NCBI RefSeq assembly: GCF_030538655.1
Contig: NZ_JAUNTO010000001.1
Coordinates: 270,809 to 334,808 of the forward strand
Reading direction: 5' to 3'
Length of the DNA: 64,000 bases
Source: Paracoccus sp. (in: a-proteobacteria)
Lineage (GTDB): Bacteria > Pseudomonadota > Alphaproteobacteria > Rhodobacterales > Rhodobacteraceae
Shown here: positions 1-7,927 of the stretch, in pieces
How the letters are laid out: each line of letters starts with the position of its first letter
Numbering within the stretch: position 1 is the stretch's first letter
Made by a program: the position numbers and the translations under genes
Notes under the pieces: generated by a model
The model's database searches: none
Told to the model about the DNA's origin: nothing
Seen by the model: only the letters and a program-made list of their open reading frames with translations

Positions 1-1
1 C

Positions 2-838
2 ATCACCCATGGGATGCCCTATCCGCAGAACCTTGAAATGGCCCGCAAGGTCGAAGACACGATCCGTCAGGCTGGTGCCGAACCCGCCACTATCGCGGTG
101 ATGAGCGGTCATATCCACATCGGCCTGACCGATGACGAACTGGAACGCCTCGCCCAGACCCCGCAGGATCAGGCGATGAAGGTCAGCCGCGCCGATATGC
201 CCGTCTGTCTGGCACAGGGCCGCACCGGCGCGACCACCGTTGCCGCCACCATGATCGGCGCGCATCTGGCCGGAATCCGCGTCTTTGCGACGGGCGGCAT
301 CGGCGGCGTGCATCGTGGGGCTGAAACCAGCTTTGACATCAGCGCCGACCTGTATGAGCTGGCGCAGACCCCGGTGACGGTGGTCTGTGCGGGGGCCAAA
401 GCGATTCTGGACCTGCCCAAGACATGGGAAACGCTGGAAACCCTGGGCGTGCCGGTGATCGCCTATGGCCAGGACGACCTGCCCGCCTTTTGGTCGCGCC
501 AGTCCGGCCTGCCCGCGCCCCTGCGCATGGACAGCGCCGCCGACATCGCCGCCGCCGCCGATATGCGCGCCGCATTGGGTCTGCCCGGCGGGCAACTGGT
601 GGCGAACCCGATCTCGCAGGCCGACGAAATCCCGCTGGACGAGATCACTCCGGTGGTTGAACAGGCCCTGGCCGATGCCGACGCCCAGGGCATCACCGCC
701 AAGGCGGTCACGCCGTTTTTGCTGCAACGCATCTTTGAACTGACCGGCGGCCGCTCGCTGGAATCCAACATCGCGCTGGTGCTGAACAATGCGCGGCTGG
801 CGGCAGAGATTGCAGCGGAAATGGCGCGGCAGCCCTGA
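2..838 (+). CDS. psuG: pseudouridine-5'-phosphate glycosidase, 5' end cut off by window
   Basis: Cleaves pseudouridine 5'-phosphate into uracil and ribose 5-phosphate (reversible), in cytosolic pseudouridine catabolism. The reading frame is open to the left edge and already reads ITHGMPYPQNLEMA, matching the family's STIISHGMPFPQN segment, so roughly the first 30 residues lie outside the window and the ATG at 14 is internal. The conserved segments KVSRADMP, ATGGIGGVHRG, FDISADL and VVCAGAK are all present. The Lys of CAGAK (codon 129 counted from the ATG at 14) corresponds to the Schiff-base lysine of the E. coli enzyme. The C-terminal TPFLLQRIFELTGG is also typical. It is convergent with the following dehydrogenase. 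Any partner kinase gene (psuK) would lie upstream, outside the window. Identification is secure. Confidence 0.95.
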   Translation: MTHGMPYPQNLEMARKVEDTIRQAGAEPATIAVMSGHIHIGLTDDELERLAQTPQDQAMKVSRADMPVCLAQGRTGATTVAATMIGAHLAGIRVFATGGIGGVHRGAETSFDISADLYELAQTPVTVVCAGAKAILDLPKTWETLETLGVPVIAYGQDDLPAFWSRQSGLPAPLRMDSAADIAAAADMRAALGLPGGQLVANPISQADEIPLDEITPVVEQALADADAQGITAKAVTPFLLQRIFELTGGRSLESNIALVLNNARLAAEIAAEMARQP

Positions 839-858
839 GCACAAAGCCCGTTCGAAGG

Positions 859-906
859 TGCGGATTCAAGCAAACAGGAAACCGACTCAAGCCGCTTCCT
901 GTTTGC
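859..906. terminator. intergenic hairpin with TGCG-ATT-GCAAACAG motif
   Basis: Between the converging psuG and dehydrogenase genes an 11-bp perfect inverted repeat (GCAAACAGGAA at 870-880, its complement at 896-906) encloses a 15-nt loop. It has no U-run on either strand, so it is at best a bidirectional transcript end or processing hairpin. The left arm carries a TGCGGATTCAAGCAAACAG string that recurs with small changes at 26833 and 33100, each time between converging genes. Confidence 0.5.
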
Positions 907-928
907 CCCGCCCCCCTTGGGCGATCCC

Positions 929-1792
929 TTACCGCAGCCGCGCGATCAGGGACGACGTGTCCCACCGCCCGCCGCCCATGCGCTGCACATCCTTATAGAA
1001 CTGATCGACCAGCGCCGTTACCGGCAGGCTGGCCCCGACCTCATCGGCGGCGTCCAGACAAATCCCCAGATCCTTGCGCATCCAATCCACCGCAAAGCCA
1101 AAGTCGAACCGATCCTCGGCCATGGTCGCGTGACGGTTGACCATCTGCCAGCTGCCCGCCGCGCCCTGAGAGATCACCTCGACCAGCGCCGCCACGTCCA
1201 GACCGGATTTCTGCGCGAAGGCCAGCGATTCCGACAGCGCCTGCACCAGCCCGGCGATGGCGATCTGGTTGCACATCTTGGCCACCTGCCCCGCGCCCGC
1301 CTCGCCCATGCGGCGGCAGATGCGGGCATAGGCGGCGATCACCGGCTCGGCCCGCGCGTAATCGGCGTCAGAGCCGCCGCACATTACCGACAGCACGCCG
1401 TTTTCCGCCCCCGCCTGCCCGCCCGAGACCGGCGCATCGACCCAGCCCAGCCCGGCCCCGCGCGCCACCTCGGCCAGTTCGCGCGTGATCTTGGCCGATA
1501 CCGTGGTGTGATCGACGAACACCGCGCCCGGCGTCATCCCGGCAAAAGCTCCGTCATCACCTAACACAACCGATCGCAGGTCGTCGTCATTGCCGACACA
1601 GGCCATGACGAAATCCGCCCCCTCGGCGGCCTGACGCGGGGTGGGCGCGCTGCGGCCACCATGCTGCGCCACCCATGCGCCGGCCTTGGCGGGGCTGCGG
1701 TTATAGACCGTCACCTGATGCCCCGCCGCGCGTAAATGCCCGGCCATCGGAAAACCCATCACGCCCAGTCCCAGAAACGCCACATGCGCCAT
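929..1792 (-). CDS. NAD(P)-dependent 3-hydroxyisobutyrate / tartronate-semialdehyde-type dehydrogenase
   Basis: A beta-hydroxyacid dehydrogenase of the 6-phosphogluconate-dehydrogenase-like family, oxidising or reducing a short 3-hydroxyacid/semialdehyde pair. It shows an N-terminal Rossmann motif GLGVMGFPMAGHL, the substrate-site segment DAPVSGGQAGAENG and the catalytic-lysine segment GQVAKMCNQ, with normal length (287 aa). The start is placed at MAHVAFLG (1792) because AAAGGAC lies about 8 bases upstream; the reading frame extends six codons further but without a better site. Whether the substrate is 3-hydroxyisobutyrate, tartronate semialdehyde or another hydroxyacid cannot be decided from sequence. 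It is divergent from the acylase gene. Confidence 0.85.
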   Translation of the reverse strand: MAHVAFLGLGVMGFPMAGHLRAAGHQVTVYNRSPAKAGAWVAQHGGRSAPTPRQAAEGADFVMACVGNDDDLRSVVLGDDGAFAGMTPGAVFVDHTTVSAKITRELAEVARGAGLGWVDAPVSGGQAGAENGVLSVMCGGSDADYARAEPVIAAYARICRRMGEAGAGQVAKMCNQIAIAGLVQALSESLAFAQKSGLDVAALVEVISQGAAGSWQMVNRHATMAEDRFDFGFAVDWMRKDLGICLDAADEVGASLPVTALVDQFYKDVQRMGGGRWDTSSLIARLR

Positions 1793-1917
1793 GCTGCCTT
1801 GTCCTTTCACTCTGCCGTGCGTTGAAAATCCTGCGCGGCTGTCCTATGCAGCACCCCACCACCCAAGGGCGCGCGGGTCAAGCCGCCCTGCCAGCCGCCA
1901 AGGACCGCCACGACCCC

Positions 1918-4320
1918 ATGCTGACGCTTTTCCGCTGGCTGCTGAGGATCACCATCGGCATGATCGCCGCCTTTGTGGCCGGTGCCGTGCTGATCTGGTA
2001 TTTCGCCATCCGCTCGCTGCCCGATTATGACACCACGATCAGCGTGCCGGGCATCAGCGCGCCGGTAGACATCATCCGCAGCACCGAAAACGTGCCGCAT
2101 ATCTTTGGGCAGAGCGACGAAGACGTGTTCTTTGCCCTCGGGCTGGCCCATGCGCAGGACCGGCTGTTTCAGATGCTGGCGCTGCGCCGCGCCGCGCAGG
2201 GCCGTCTGTCGGAAATCTATGGCGAACGCACGCTGCCCGCCGACGATCTGGCCCGGCGCATCGGCTTTCAGCGGCTGGCGCAGCAGGCACTGACATCGCA
2301 GACGCCACAGGCCCGCGCCGCGCTGGACGCCTATGCGCGCGGCGTGAACGAGTGGATTCGCCAGATCAACCAAGGCGCGCGGGGGCGGGGTGCGCCGGAA
2401 TTCTTTCTCTATCCCGGCGACATTGCCTATTGGCAGCCCGCCGATTCGCTGGCCATCCTCAAGCTGATGGCGGCGGCCTCCAGCACCGCCATGGCGGACG
2501 AGGTGCTGCGCGCGCGCCTGTCGCTGGCCGCGCCCGGTCGCGGGGTCGATCTGCTGGCGCCGCCGGGGGGAATGGCGCTGCCGGATTATGCCGGGCTGTT
2601 CCCCGGCGCACGGCTGTTGCCGCCCGAGCGGTTGCCCTTGCCCCCCGGCCGGGCGACCGAACTGGCGGGATTTTTGCCCTCCGATGCCGGGCTGACGGCC
2701 AATGGTTTCGCGGTCGCCCCCAACCGCACCGCCATGGGGGGCGCGATTCTGGCCAATGATCCGCAAGGCCCGCTGACCGCGCCCGGCCTGTGGTATCTGG
2801 CGCGGTTGGATCTGACCTCGGGCGGGGTGATGGGCGGCACGATTCCGGGGCTGCCGCTGGTGCTGTCGGGGCGCAACGCCGCGCTGGCCTGGGGGATCAC
2901 CCCCGCCGCGCTGGACGATACCGACGTGCTGATCGAAGAAGTGCAGCCGGGCGACAACAACCGCTATCGCACCGAACAGGGCTGGACCAGCTTTGACACC
3001 GCGCGCGAAATCATCCGCGTTCTGGACGGGCAGGACCGCGCCATCACGCTGCGCAGCACCGTGAACGGGCCGGTGATGACCAGCCCGGCCTTGGCGCAGG
3101 TTGCGCCCGTGGGGCATGTGACCGCGATCAGCTGGACCGGCGCGCGGGCCGATGACGCCAGCTTTTCCGCGCTGCTGGGGCTGATGACGGCGCGTGACCG
3201 CAACGCGGCGGCCCGCGCGCTGACCAGCATGACCGCTCCGGCGCTGAACGTGCTGCTGGCCGATCAGCAGGGCGTCGCCCACATCATCGCCGGCGCGGTG
3301 CCGCGCCGCGACCCGGCCAGCCAGACCGCAGGCCGCCTGCCCGCCCCCGGCTGGGTGCCCGCGAACCGCTGGCAGGGGCAGGAACCGGCCCCGCAACCCG
3401 CGCCTGCCGTTGGTCTTGTCACCGCCACCGGCGAGGGGGCGGGCGGTCCGCGCATGGCCCGCCTTGGCCGGTTGATGAACGACCGCGACATCCATTCCCG
3501 CGACAGCCTGATTGAAACGCAACTGGACATCGTGTCACCGGTGGCGCGGCAGTTGCTGCCGCTGGTCGGGGCGGAACTGTGGTTCACTGGCGAACCCGCC
3601 GCCCCCGGCACGACCGAACGGCAGCGGCAGGATGCGCTTGGCCTGCTGGCCGAATGGGACGGCGCCATGAGCGAACACCTGCCCGAGCCGCTGATCTATG
3701 CCGCCTGGATGGCCGCCTTGCAGGACCGGATGATCCGCGACGAGCTTGGCCCTCTGTCTGACGACATCCGCCGCCTGTATCCGGCCTTTATCGAGGCCGC
3801 CTTCCGCAACACCCGTGGCGCGGCGCGCTGGTGCGACGTGGTGCAAAGCGCCCCGGTCGAGGATTGCGCCACGCTGGCCCGGCAGGCGCTGGACGCGGCG
3901 ATTCTGGACCTGAGCGCCCGCTTTGGTCCCGATGTCACCAGCTGGCGGTGGGGCAACGCGCATGAGGCGCATCAGATCAACCCGGCGCTTGGCGGCATCC
4001 CCGGCCTTGGCTGGGTGGTCAATCTGGTGCAATCGACCTCGGGCGGGGATTTCACGCTGGCGGGGGCAGGATCGGCAGGTTTCGGGCCTGATCCGTGGCG
4101 GCAGATCACCGGGGCAGGCTATCGCGCGGTCTATGATTTGGCCGACCCGGACAGTTCGGTGTTCGTGATCTCGACCGGGCAATCGGGGCACCCGCTGTCG
4201 CGCCATTATGACGACATGGCCGGGCTGTGGCGGCGGGGCGAATATGTCACCATGTCGCTGGACCCGGCCCTTGCCCGCGCCGCCGCGCGCGGGATCACCC
4301 GGCTGGAACCGGCTCCCTGA
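1918..4320 (+). CDS. penicillin acylase family protein, membrane-anchored, nucleophile apparently lost
   Basis: Family members are N-terminal-nucleophile hydrolases that mature by self-cleavage and cut amides such as penicillins or acyl-homoserine lactones in the periplasm. This protein (about 800 aa) begins with a hydrophobic anchor (LFRWLLRITIGMIAAFVAG) and the family's SLPDYD segment, then an alpha-chain region (residues 30-240). The beta-chain start would be near residue 261. Where the family has Ser-Asn followed by an aromatic, this protein reads LTANGFAVAP, so Ala261 sits at the position of the Ser that is both cleavage site and nucleophile; Thr260 is the nearest hydroxyl. Downstream family segments (ILANDPQ, GGTIPGLP, WGITPAALDDTD, NARNTRG-like, GWVVNLVQSTSGGDFT) are intact. 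The start at 1918 is chosen from the anchor; an upstream in-frame ATG lies at 1846. Function is uncertain. Confidence 0.8.
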   Translation: MLTLFRWLLRITIGMIAAFVAGAVLIWYFAIRSLPDYDTTISVPGISAPVDIIRSTENVPHIFGQSDEDVFFALGLAHAQDRLFQMLALRRAAQGRLSEIYGERTLPADDLARRIGFQRLAQQALTSQTPQARAALDAYARGVNEWIRQINQGARGRGAPEFFLYPGDIAYWQPADSLAILKLMAAASSTAMADEVLRARLSLAAPGRGVDLLAPPGGMALPDYAGLFPGARLLPPERLPLPPGRATELAGFLPSDAGLTANGFAVAPNRTAMGGAILANDPQGPLTAPGLWYLARLDLTSGGVMGGTIPGLPLVLSGRNAALAWGITPAALDDTDVLIEEVQPGDNNRYRTEQGWTSFDTAREIIRVLDGQDRAITLRSTVNGPVMTSPALAQVAPVGHVTAISWTGARADDASFSALLGLMTARDRNAAARALTSMTAPALNVLLADQQGVAHIIAGAVPRRDPASQTAGRLPAPGWVPANRWQGQEPAPQPAPAVGLVTATGEGAGGPRMARLGRLMNDRDIHSRDSLIETQLDIVSPVARQLLPLVGAELWFTGEPAAPGTTERQRQDALGLLAEWDGAMSEHLPEPLIYAAWMAALQDRMIRDELGPLSDDIRRLYPAFIEAAFRNTRGAARWCDVVQSAPVEDCATLARQALDAAILDLSARFGPDVTSWRWGNAHEAHQINPALGGIPGLGWVVNLVQSTSGGDFTLAGAGSAGFGPDPWRQITGAGYRAVYDLADPDSSVFVISTGQSGHPLSRHYDDMAGLWRRGEYVTMSLDPALARAAARGITRLEPAP

Positions 4321-4374
4321 TCCGGCACCACCCGCCCCCGGCGCCACCGCGCATTCATGAGTCCGCGACATAAC

Positions 4375-4392
4375 GACAAGCTGAAACTTGTC
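4375..4392. promoter_or_regulatory. inverted repeat GACAAG-N6-CTTGTC upstream of alcohol dehydrogenase
   Basis: A perfect 6-bp inverted repeat with a 6-nt spacer (4375-4380 and 4387-4392) lies 75 bases before the alcohol dehydrogenase start and 55 bases after the acylase stop. It could be an operator for a dimeric repressor or a weak transcript-end hairpin; no T-run follows. Confidence 0.3.
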
Positions 4393-4466
4393 ATAGTCAG
4401 CCGGGCGTTTTGCGCTATCATCGCGCCACGACCGGCAGTTTGCCGGCACCCGGAAGGAGAAATCCC

Positions 4467-5486
4467 ATGTATGCCACCGTCATGCACGGTCCGCGCGATG
4501 TGCGGTTTGAACAGGTCGAAGACCCCAAAATCCTGAAGCCCACCGATGCCATCATCCAGCTTGCCGCAACCTGCATCTGCGGATCAGACCTGTGGCCCTA
4601 TCGCGGGGCGCAGGCGCTGGATCAGCCGATGCATATGGGGCACGAATATTGCGGCACCGTGATCGAGGTCGGTTCCGAGGTGAAAACCCTGCGCCCCGGT
4701 CAGTTCGTCGTGGGCAGCTTTTGTCTGTCGGACAACACCTGTCCGCATTGCCAGTTCGGGTTCCAGTCATCCTGCGTGCAGCGCGAATTCATGCTGGGCG
4801 CGCAGGCCCCCTTTGCCCGCGTGGCGCTGGCCGACGGCACGCTGGTCGCGACGGAACACACGCCCGACGCCGACATGATCCCGCATATGCTGGCCGTGTC
4901 GGATGTGCTGGGGACGGGCTGGTATGCCGCCGTTGCATCGGGCGTGCGTCCGGGCGGCACGGCGGTCGTGGTGGGTGACGGCGCGGTGGGGCTGATGGGC
5001 GTCATGGCCGCGAAGCAGCTGGGCGCGGAACGCATCATCGCCATGTCGCGCCACGAACCCCGGCAGAAACTGGCGCTGGAGTTCGGCGCAACCGACATCG
5101 TGGCCGAACGCGGTGCCGATGGCATCGCCCGTATCATGGACCTGACCGACGGGGTGGGCGCGGAATCGGTGCTGGAATGCGTCGGCATGGCGGAATCCAT
5201 GGAGCAGGCCATGGGTGTCTGCCGTCCGGGCGGCACCATCGGCTATGTCGGCGTGCCGCATGGGGTTAATCTGGAAGGGCAGCAACTGTTCTTTAAACAA
5301 CAGCGGATGCTGGGCGGTCCGGCCCCGGTGCGCCGCTTCCTGCCCGACCTGATGGCCCGCGTGCTGGACCGCCAGATCCAGCCCGGCAAGGTCTTTGATC
5401 TGGTCCTGCCACTGGCCGAGGTCGCCGAGGGCTATAAAGCCATGGACGAACGCCGCGCCATCAAGACGATGCTGACGGTATCGTAA
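4467..5486 (+). CDS. zinc-dependent alcohol dehydrogenase family protein
   Basis: A medium-chain dehydrogenase/reductase. The catalytic-zinc region is visible (CICGSDLW, then GHEYCGTVIEVG) and the nucleotide-binding fold follows (VVVGDGAVGLMG, residues about 165-180). The structural-zinc lobe reads NTCPHCQFGFQSSC, which has three of the usual four cysteines, so the structural zinc may be absent or use another ligand, as in some subfamilies. The start at 4467 is supported by AAGGAGA six bases upstream; length 339 aa is normal. It stands alone between the acylase and an empty stretch. The substrate is not predictable. Confidence 0.85.
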   Translation: MYATVMHGPRDVRFEQVEDPKILKPTDAIIQLAATCICGSDLWPYRGAQALDQPMHMGHEYCGTVIEVGSEVKTLRPGQFVVGSFCLSDNTCPHCQFGFQSSCVQREFMLGAQAPFARVALADGTLVATEHTPDADMIPHMLAVSDVLGTGWYAAVASGVRPGGTAVVVGDGAVGLMGVMAAKQLGAERIIAMSRHEPRQKLALEFGATDIVAERGADGIARIMDLTDGVGAESVLECVGMAESMEQAMGVCRPGGTIGYVGVPHGVNLEGQQLFFKQQRMLGGPAPVRRFLPDLMARVLDRQIQPGKVFDLVLPLAEVAEGYKAMDERRAIKTMLTVS

Positions 5487-5853
5487 CCATCAAACCGCCG
5501 CGCCGGTCGATCTGGCGTGGCGGTGCCCATGTGGCAGCGGGGGGCGGTTGCGTTTGTGCACCGCTGTCGGATGCGCTGGCGCAGCAAACCGGCCCAGGGC
5601 GCGGCGGTGCCTTTGCGCATGACCACACCCGTTGGTGCCGGATTTCATCAGCAATCCCCCGCTTACCACAGTCGCACAGGCTGCCCGCACCAGTGTTTCT
5701 GCCGGTGGAAAATGGTCCCGGTGGCAGCGGCGGATCAAATCAGCCCATATGCGGACGGTGTATCACCGCGACGTTCACCAACCTCAGCACATTGTTTTAT
5801 CGCTTGCGCCACGGGATGCCCCACTCATCTGCAAACAGCGCAAAGCCGGGCAG
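5487..5853. other. 367-base stretch without a convincing gene
   Basis: Open frames exist on both strands but show no family motif, no ribosome-binding site and low-complexity compositions typical of GC-rich shadows. I see no tRNA, no clear intrinsic terminator and no repeat. It separates the converging alcohol dehydrogenase and diguanylate cyclase genes. Confidence 0.5.
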
Positions 5854-6867
5854 TCAGCCGTCGTGCAGCGTCGCCCTGCCCCGCCCCGCGTTCTTGGAGG
5901 CATACAGCGCTTCGTCGGCATCGGACAGCATCCGTTCCGGGTTCGGGTGGCGATAGCGCGACGAAATGGCGATGCCGATACTGGCCGAGACCTGGCAGGC
6001 GTTGCCATCCACCTCGACCGGCTGTTCGATGCCGCTGATGATGCGGCGGGACAGCGCGTTCAGCGCCTCGGGGGCGGTGGTGCCGGACAGGATCAGCACG
6101 AATTCATCCCCGCCCACCCGCGCCACCGTGTCATTGCTGCGGGTCGCGGCGCGCAGCACATCGGCGACGTGGATCAGCACCTCATCGCCCGCGGCATGGC
6201 CCAGACGGTCGTTCACCTCTTTGAAGCGGTCCAGATCCAGATGCGCCAGCGCAAAGCCGCCACGCTCGCCCTGCCCCCGCGCCGCCTCGGCGGAACGAAG
6301 GGCGACCGACAGCGCCAGTTCCAGCCCGCGCCGGTTGTAAAGCCCGGTCAGCGGATCGGTGAAGGCCTGAATTTCCGCCGCCTCGCGCGCTTCTTCCAGG
6401 CGGAGGTTAAAGCGGGACAGTTCGTCCATGACGGCACGGTTCGCCTCGTGCAGAAACATCAGCTCCATCGCCAGTTCCGGCGGGGCAAAGTCGCCATCGG
6501 TCAGGGCCAGATCGCGCACCGCATCAGCCAGCCCGATGCCGAACCCCAGATTGACCAGCAGCGCACCATCATTCAACGGCACCGCATGGCCGCGCAACGA
6601 CAGGCCCGGCGGCTGCGTCATTCGCAAAAACACCCGGTCCCCACGCCGCGCCGCTGCCGCCAGCACGATCAGATCATCCTCGGCCGAGACGGGCCGCGTC
6701 AGCACAAAGGCATCGCTCAGCCGCTGGCAATCTTCGGGCAACAGCTTGCGCAACGTCGGCCCGGCCCCCAGCACCGCGCCATCGGCATCCAACCGCAGGT
6801 GCATCGGCAACAAGGCATCCAGCGCTGCAAGGGCCATGGCGATGGCGGGGGGCAAGGCGCCGCTCAT
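5854..6867 (-). CDS. diguanylate cyclase (GGDEF) partnered with the H-NOX-like protein
   Basis: Makes cyclic di-GMP from two GTP. The C-terminal half (residues about 170-335) is a full GGDEF domain: FTDPLTGLYNRRG, HLDLDRFKEVNDRLGH and the active-site loop RVGGDEF. The inhibitory I-site RxxD (RSND, five residues before GGDEF) is intact, so product feedback is expected. The N-terminal 165 residues have no recognisable catalytic motif; from their position they may be a sensor/interaction domain (HNOBA-like), followed by a short coiled-coil linker (LSRFNLRLEEAREAAEIQ). The ATG overlaps the stop of the upstream H-NOX-like gene (ATGA), so translation is coupled and the two proteins probably form a signalling pair. 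Soluble, no membrane segments. Confidence 0.9.
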   Translation of the reverse strand: MSGALPPAIAMALAALDALLPMHLRLDADGAVLGAGPTLRKLLPEDCQRLSDAFVLTRPVSAEDDLIVLAAAARRGDRVFLRMTQPPGLSLRGHAVPLNDGALLVNLGFGIGLADAVRDLALTDGDFAPPELAMELMFLHEANRAVMDELSRFNLRLEEAREAAEIQAFTDPLTGLYNRRGLELALSVALRSAEAARGQGERGGFALAHLDLDRFKEVNDRLGHAAGDEVLIHVADVLRAATRSNDTVARVGGDEFVLILSGTTAPEALNALSRRIISGIEQPVEVDGNACQVSASIGIAISSRYRHPNPERMLSDADEALYASKNAGRGRATLHDG

Positions 6868-7442
6868 CTTGCCGCCTCGGGCGCGGGGAACGCGCCCAGT
6901 TCAAAGGCGCGGCCTTCGGCAAAGGCATCATCGGAAATCTGCACCCGCACGCCGTTACCCTCGACCGCGATCAAGCCAAGCGCGCCGTAATCGTCGGCCA
7001 TCGCGCGGATCAGCCCCGCCATCACACTGCGCCATTCGTTGAAACAGTCCGGCATCACCACGCGCAATTCATCCCCCGATTTCGGCTCGATCCGAATGCG
7101 CGGCATCCCCAGATCCGGGATCACCATATGCGCCCGGCCCGGCCATTCTTCCAGCGAGAACAGGAAATCCGCGAAATCACGCCCCGAAAACCGCAGCAGC
7201 CGCCGCAAGGGTTCGCGCGCCGCCAGCCACGCGCCCAGATCCTCAAGCAATTCGGCCTCGGGCTTGTCCAGCCGCAGCGCCGCCTGATTGATAAGCCCAA
7301 AGCTGACTGCATCGGGATAGTTGCGGATCGTCTGAAAGCCGCGCGCATCAATCCCCGAGGCCCCGGCGACATCATGCCAGAACGAATCGCCATAGGTATG
7401 GCGCAGGAAACCTTCGATCGAGCGATTTATCAATCCGTGCAT
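6864..7442 (-). CDS. H-NOX-like (heme NO-binding domain) protein lacking canonical heme ligands
   Basis: H-NOX proteins bind heme and sense NO or O2, controlling a partner kinase or cyclase. This 192-aa protein has the family's opening MHGLINRSIEGFLRHTYGD and the core LLEDLGAWL...LLRFSGRDFADFLFSLEEW. Two hallmark features are missing. The proximal heme histidine position (LxxLH in classical members) reads EEWP, giving Pro101; and the YxSxR heme-propionate motif is replaced by PDCFN (about residues 131-135). It may bind heme differently, another ligand, or none. The start at 7442 is chosen because AAGGGGG precedes it; the frame extends five codons upstream. It is translationally coupled to the GGDEF gene. 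Confidence 0.8.
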   Translation of the reverse strand: MHGLINRSIEGFLRHTYGDSFWHDVAGASGIDARGFQTIRNYPDAVSFGLINQAALRLDKPEAELLEDLGAWLAAREPLRRLLRFSGRDFADFLFSLEEWPGRAHMVIPDLGMPRIRIEPKSGDELRVVMPDCFNEWRSVMAGLIRAMADDYGALGLIAVEGNGVRVQISDDAFAEGRAFELGAFPAPEAAR

Positions 7443-7525
7443 TGTGCCCCCTTGCACAGCGGAACTAGCACTAAATTGTTAATAATTCGATAAGCCGATA
7501 CGTGGATTGCGGCGATGTGATCGCC

Positions 7526-7816
7526 TTAATCCGCCGACCACCCGGCACTGCCCGGCCCGGCCAGAACGGTGCGCGCGGCCATCACCGCCTCTGGCCGGAT
7601 GCCGGTGCTGGCCGCGAAATCCAGCACACGGCGGTCGTCCTCAAGGATGAAATCCAGCACGAACTGCCCCAGATCGGGGCTGGTGGCCAGGTGCCGCAGA
7701 TCTTCGGGGCGCAGCCCGGCATTCGCCAGCAAAGCCTGCACCATCTCGGGGTCGGCGGCGATAAAGCCCAACGCCTCGACCGCCAGATCGCGGGCGCTGT
7801 CCTGCGTCCATGTCAT
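7526..7816 (-). CDS. DUF3572 family protein
   Basis: A 96-aa soluble, acidic, mostly helical protein. The pattern ALGFIAADPEMVQALLANAGL, SPDLGQFVLDFILEDD and IRPEAV matches the alphaproteobacterial DUF3572 family, whose function is not known to me. It is transcribed divergently from the PleD-like gene, 111 bases away, so the two may share a control region. Confidence 0.75.
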   Translation of the reverse strand: MTWTQDSARDLAVEALGFIAADPEMVQALLANAGLRPEDLRHLATSPDLGQFVLDFILEDDRRVLDFAASTGIRPEAVMAARTVLAGPGSAGWSAD

Positions 7817-7927
7817 CGGATCTGCCCTATGGTTTTTTCGTCACTGCGTTCAGATCGAAAGGGTTTATTAAACATTTGCTGCCAAGGTGCCAATCACAGG
7901 CAGGCGTGTAAAGGACGCAACGCAAGA

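Noticed and set aside
4388-4421. Promoter TTGTCA / TATCAT before the alcohol dehydrogenase
   Set aside because: The spacer is 22 bases, too long for an ordinary promoter.
5490-5853. Small genes in the gap after the alcohol dehydrogenase
   Set aside because: Several overlapping frames on both strands but no ribosome-binding site, family motif or codon pattern in favour of any.
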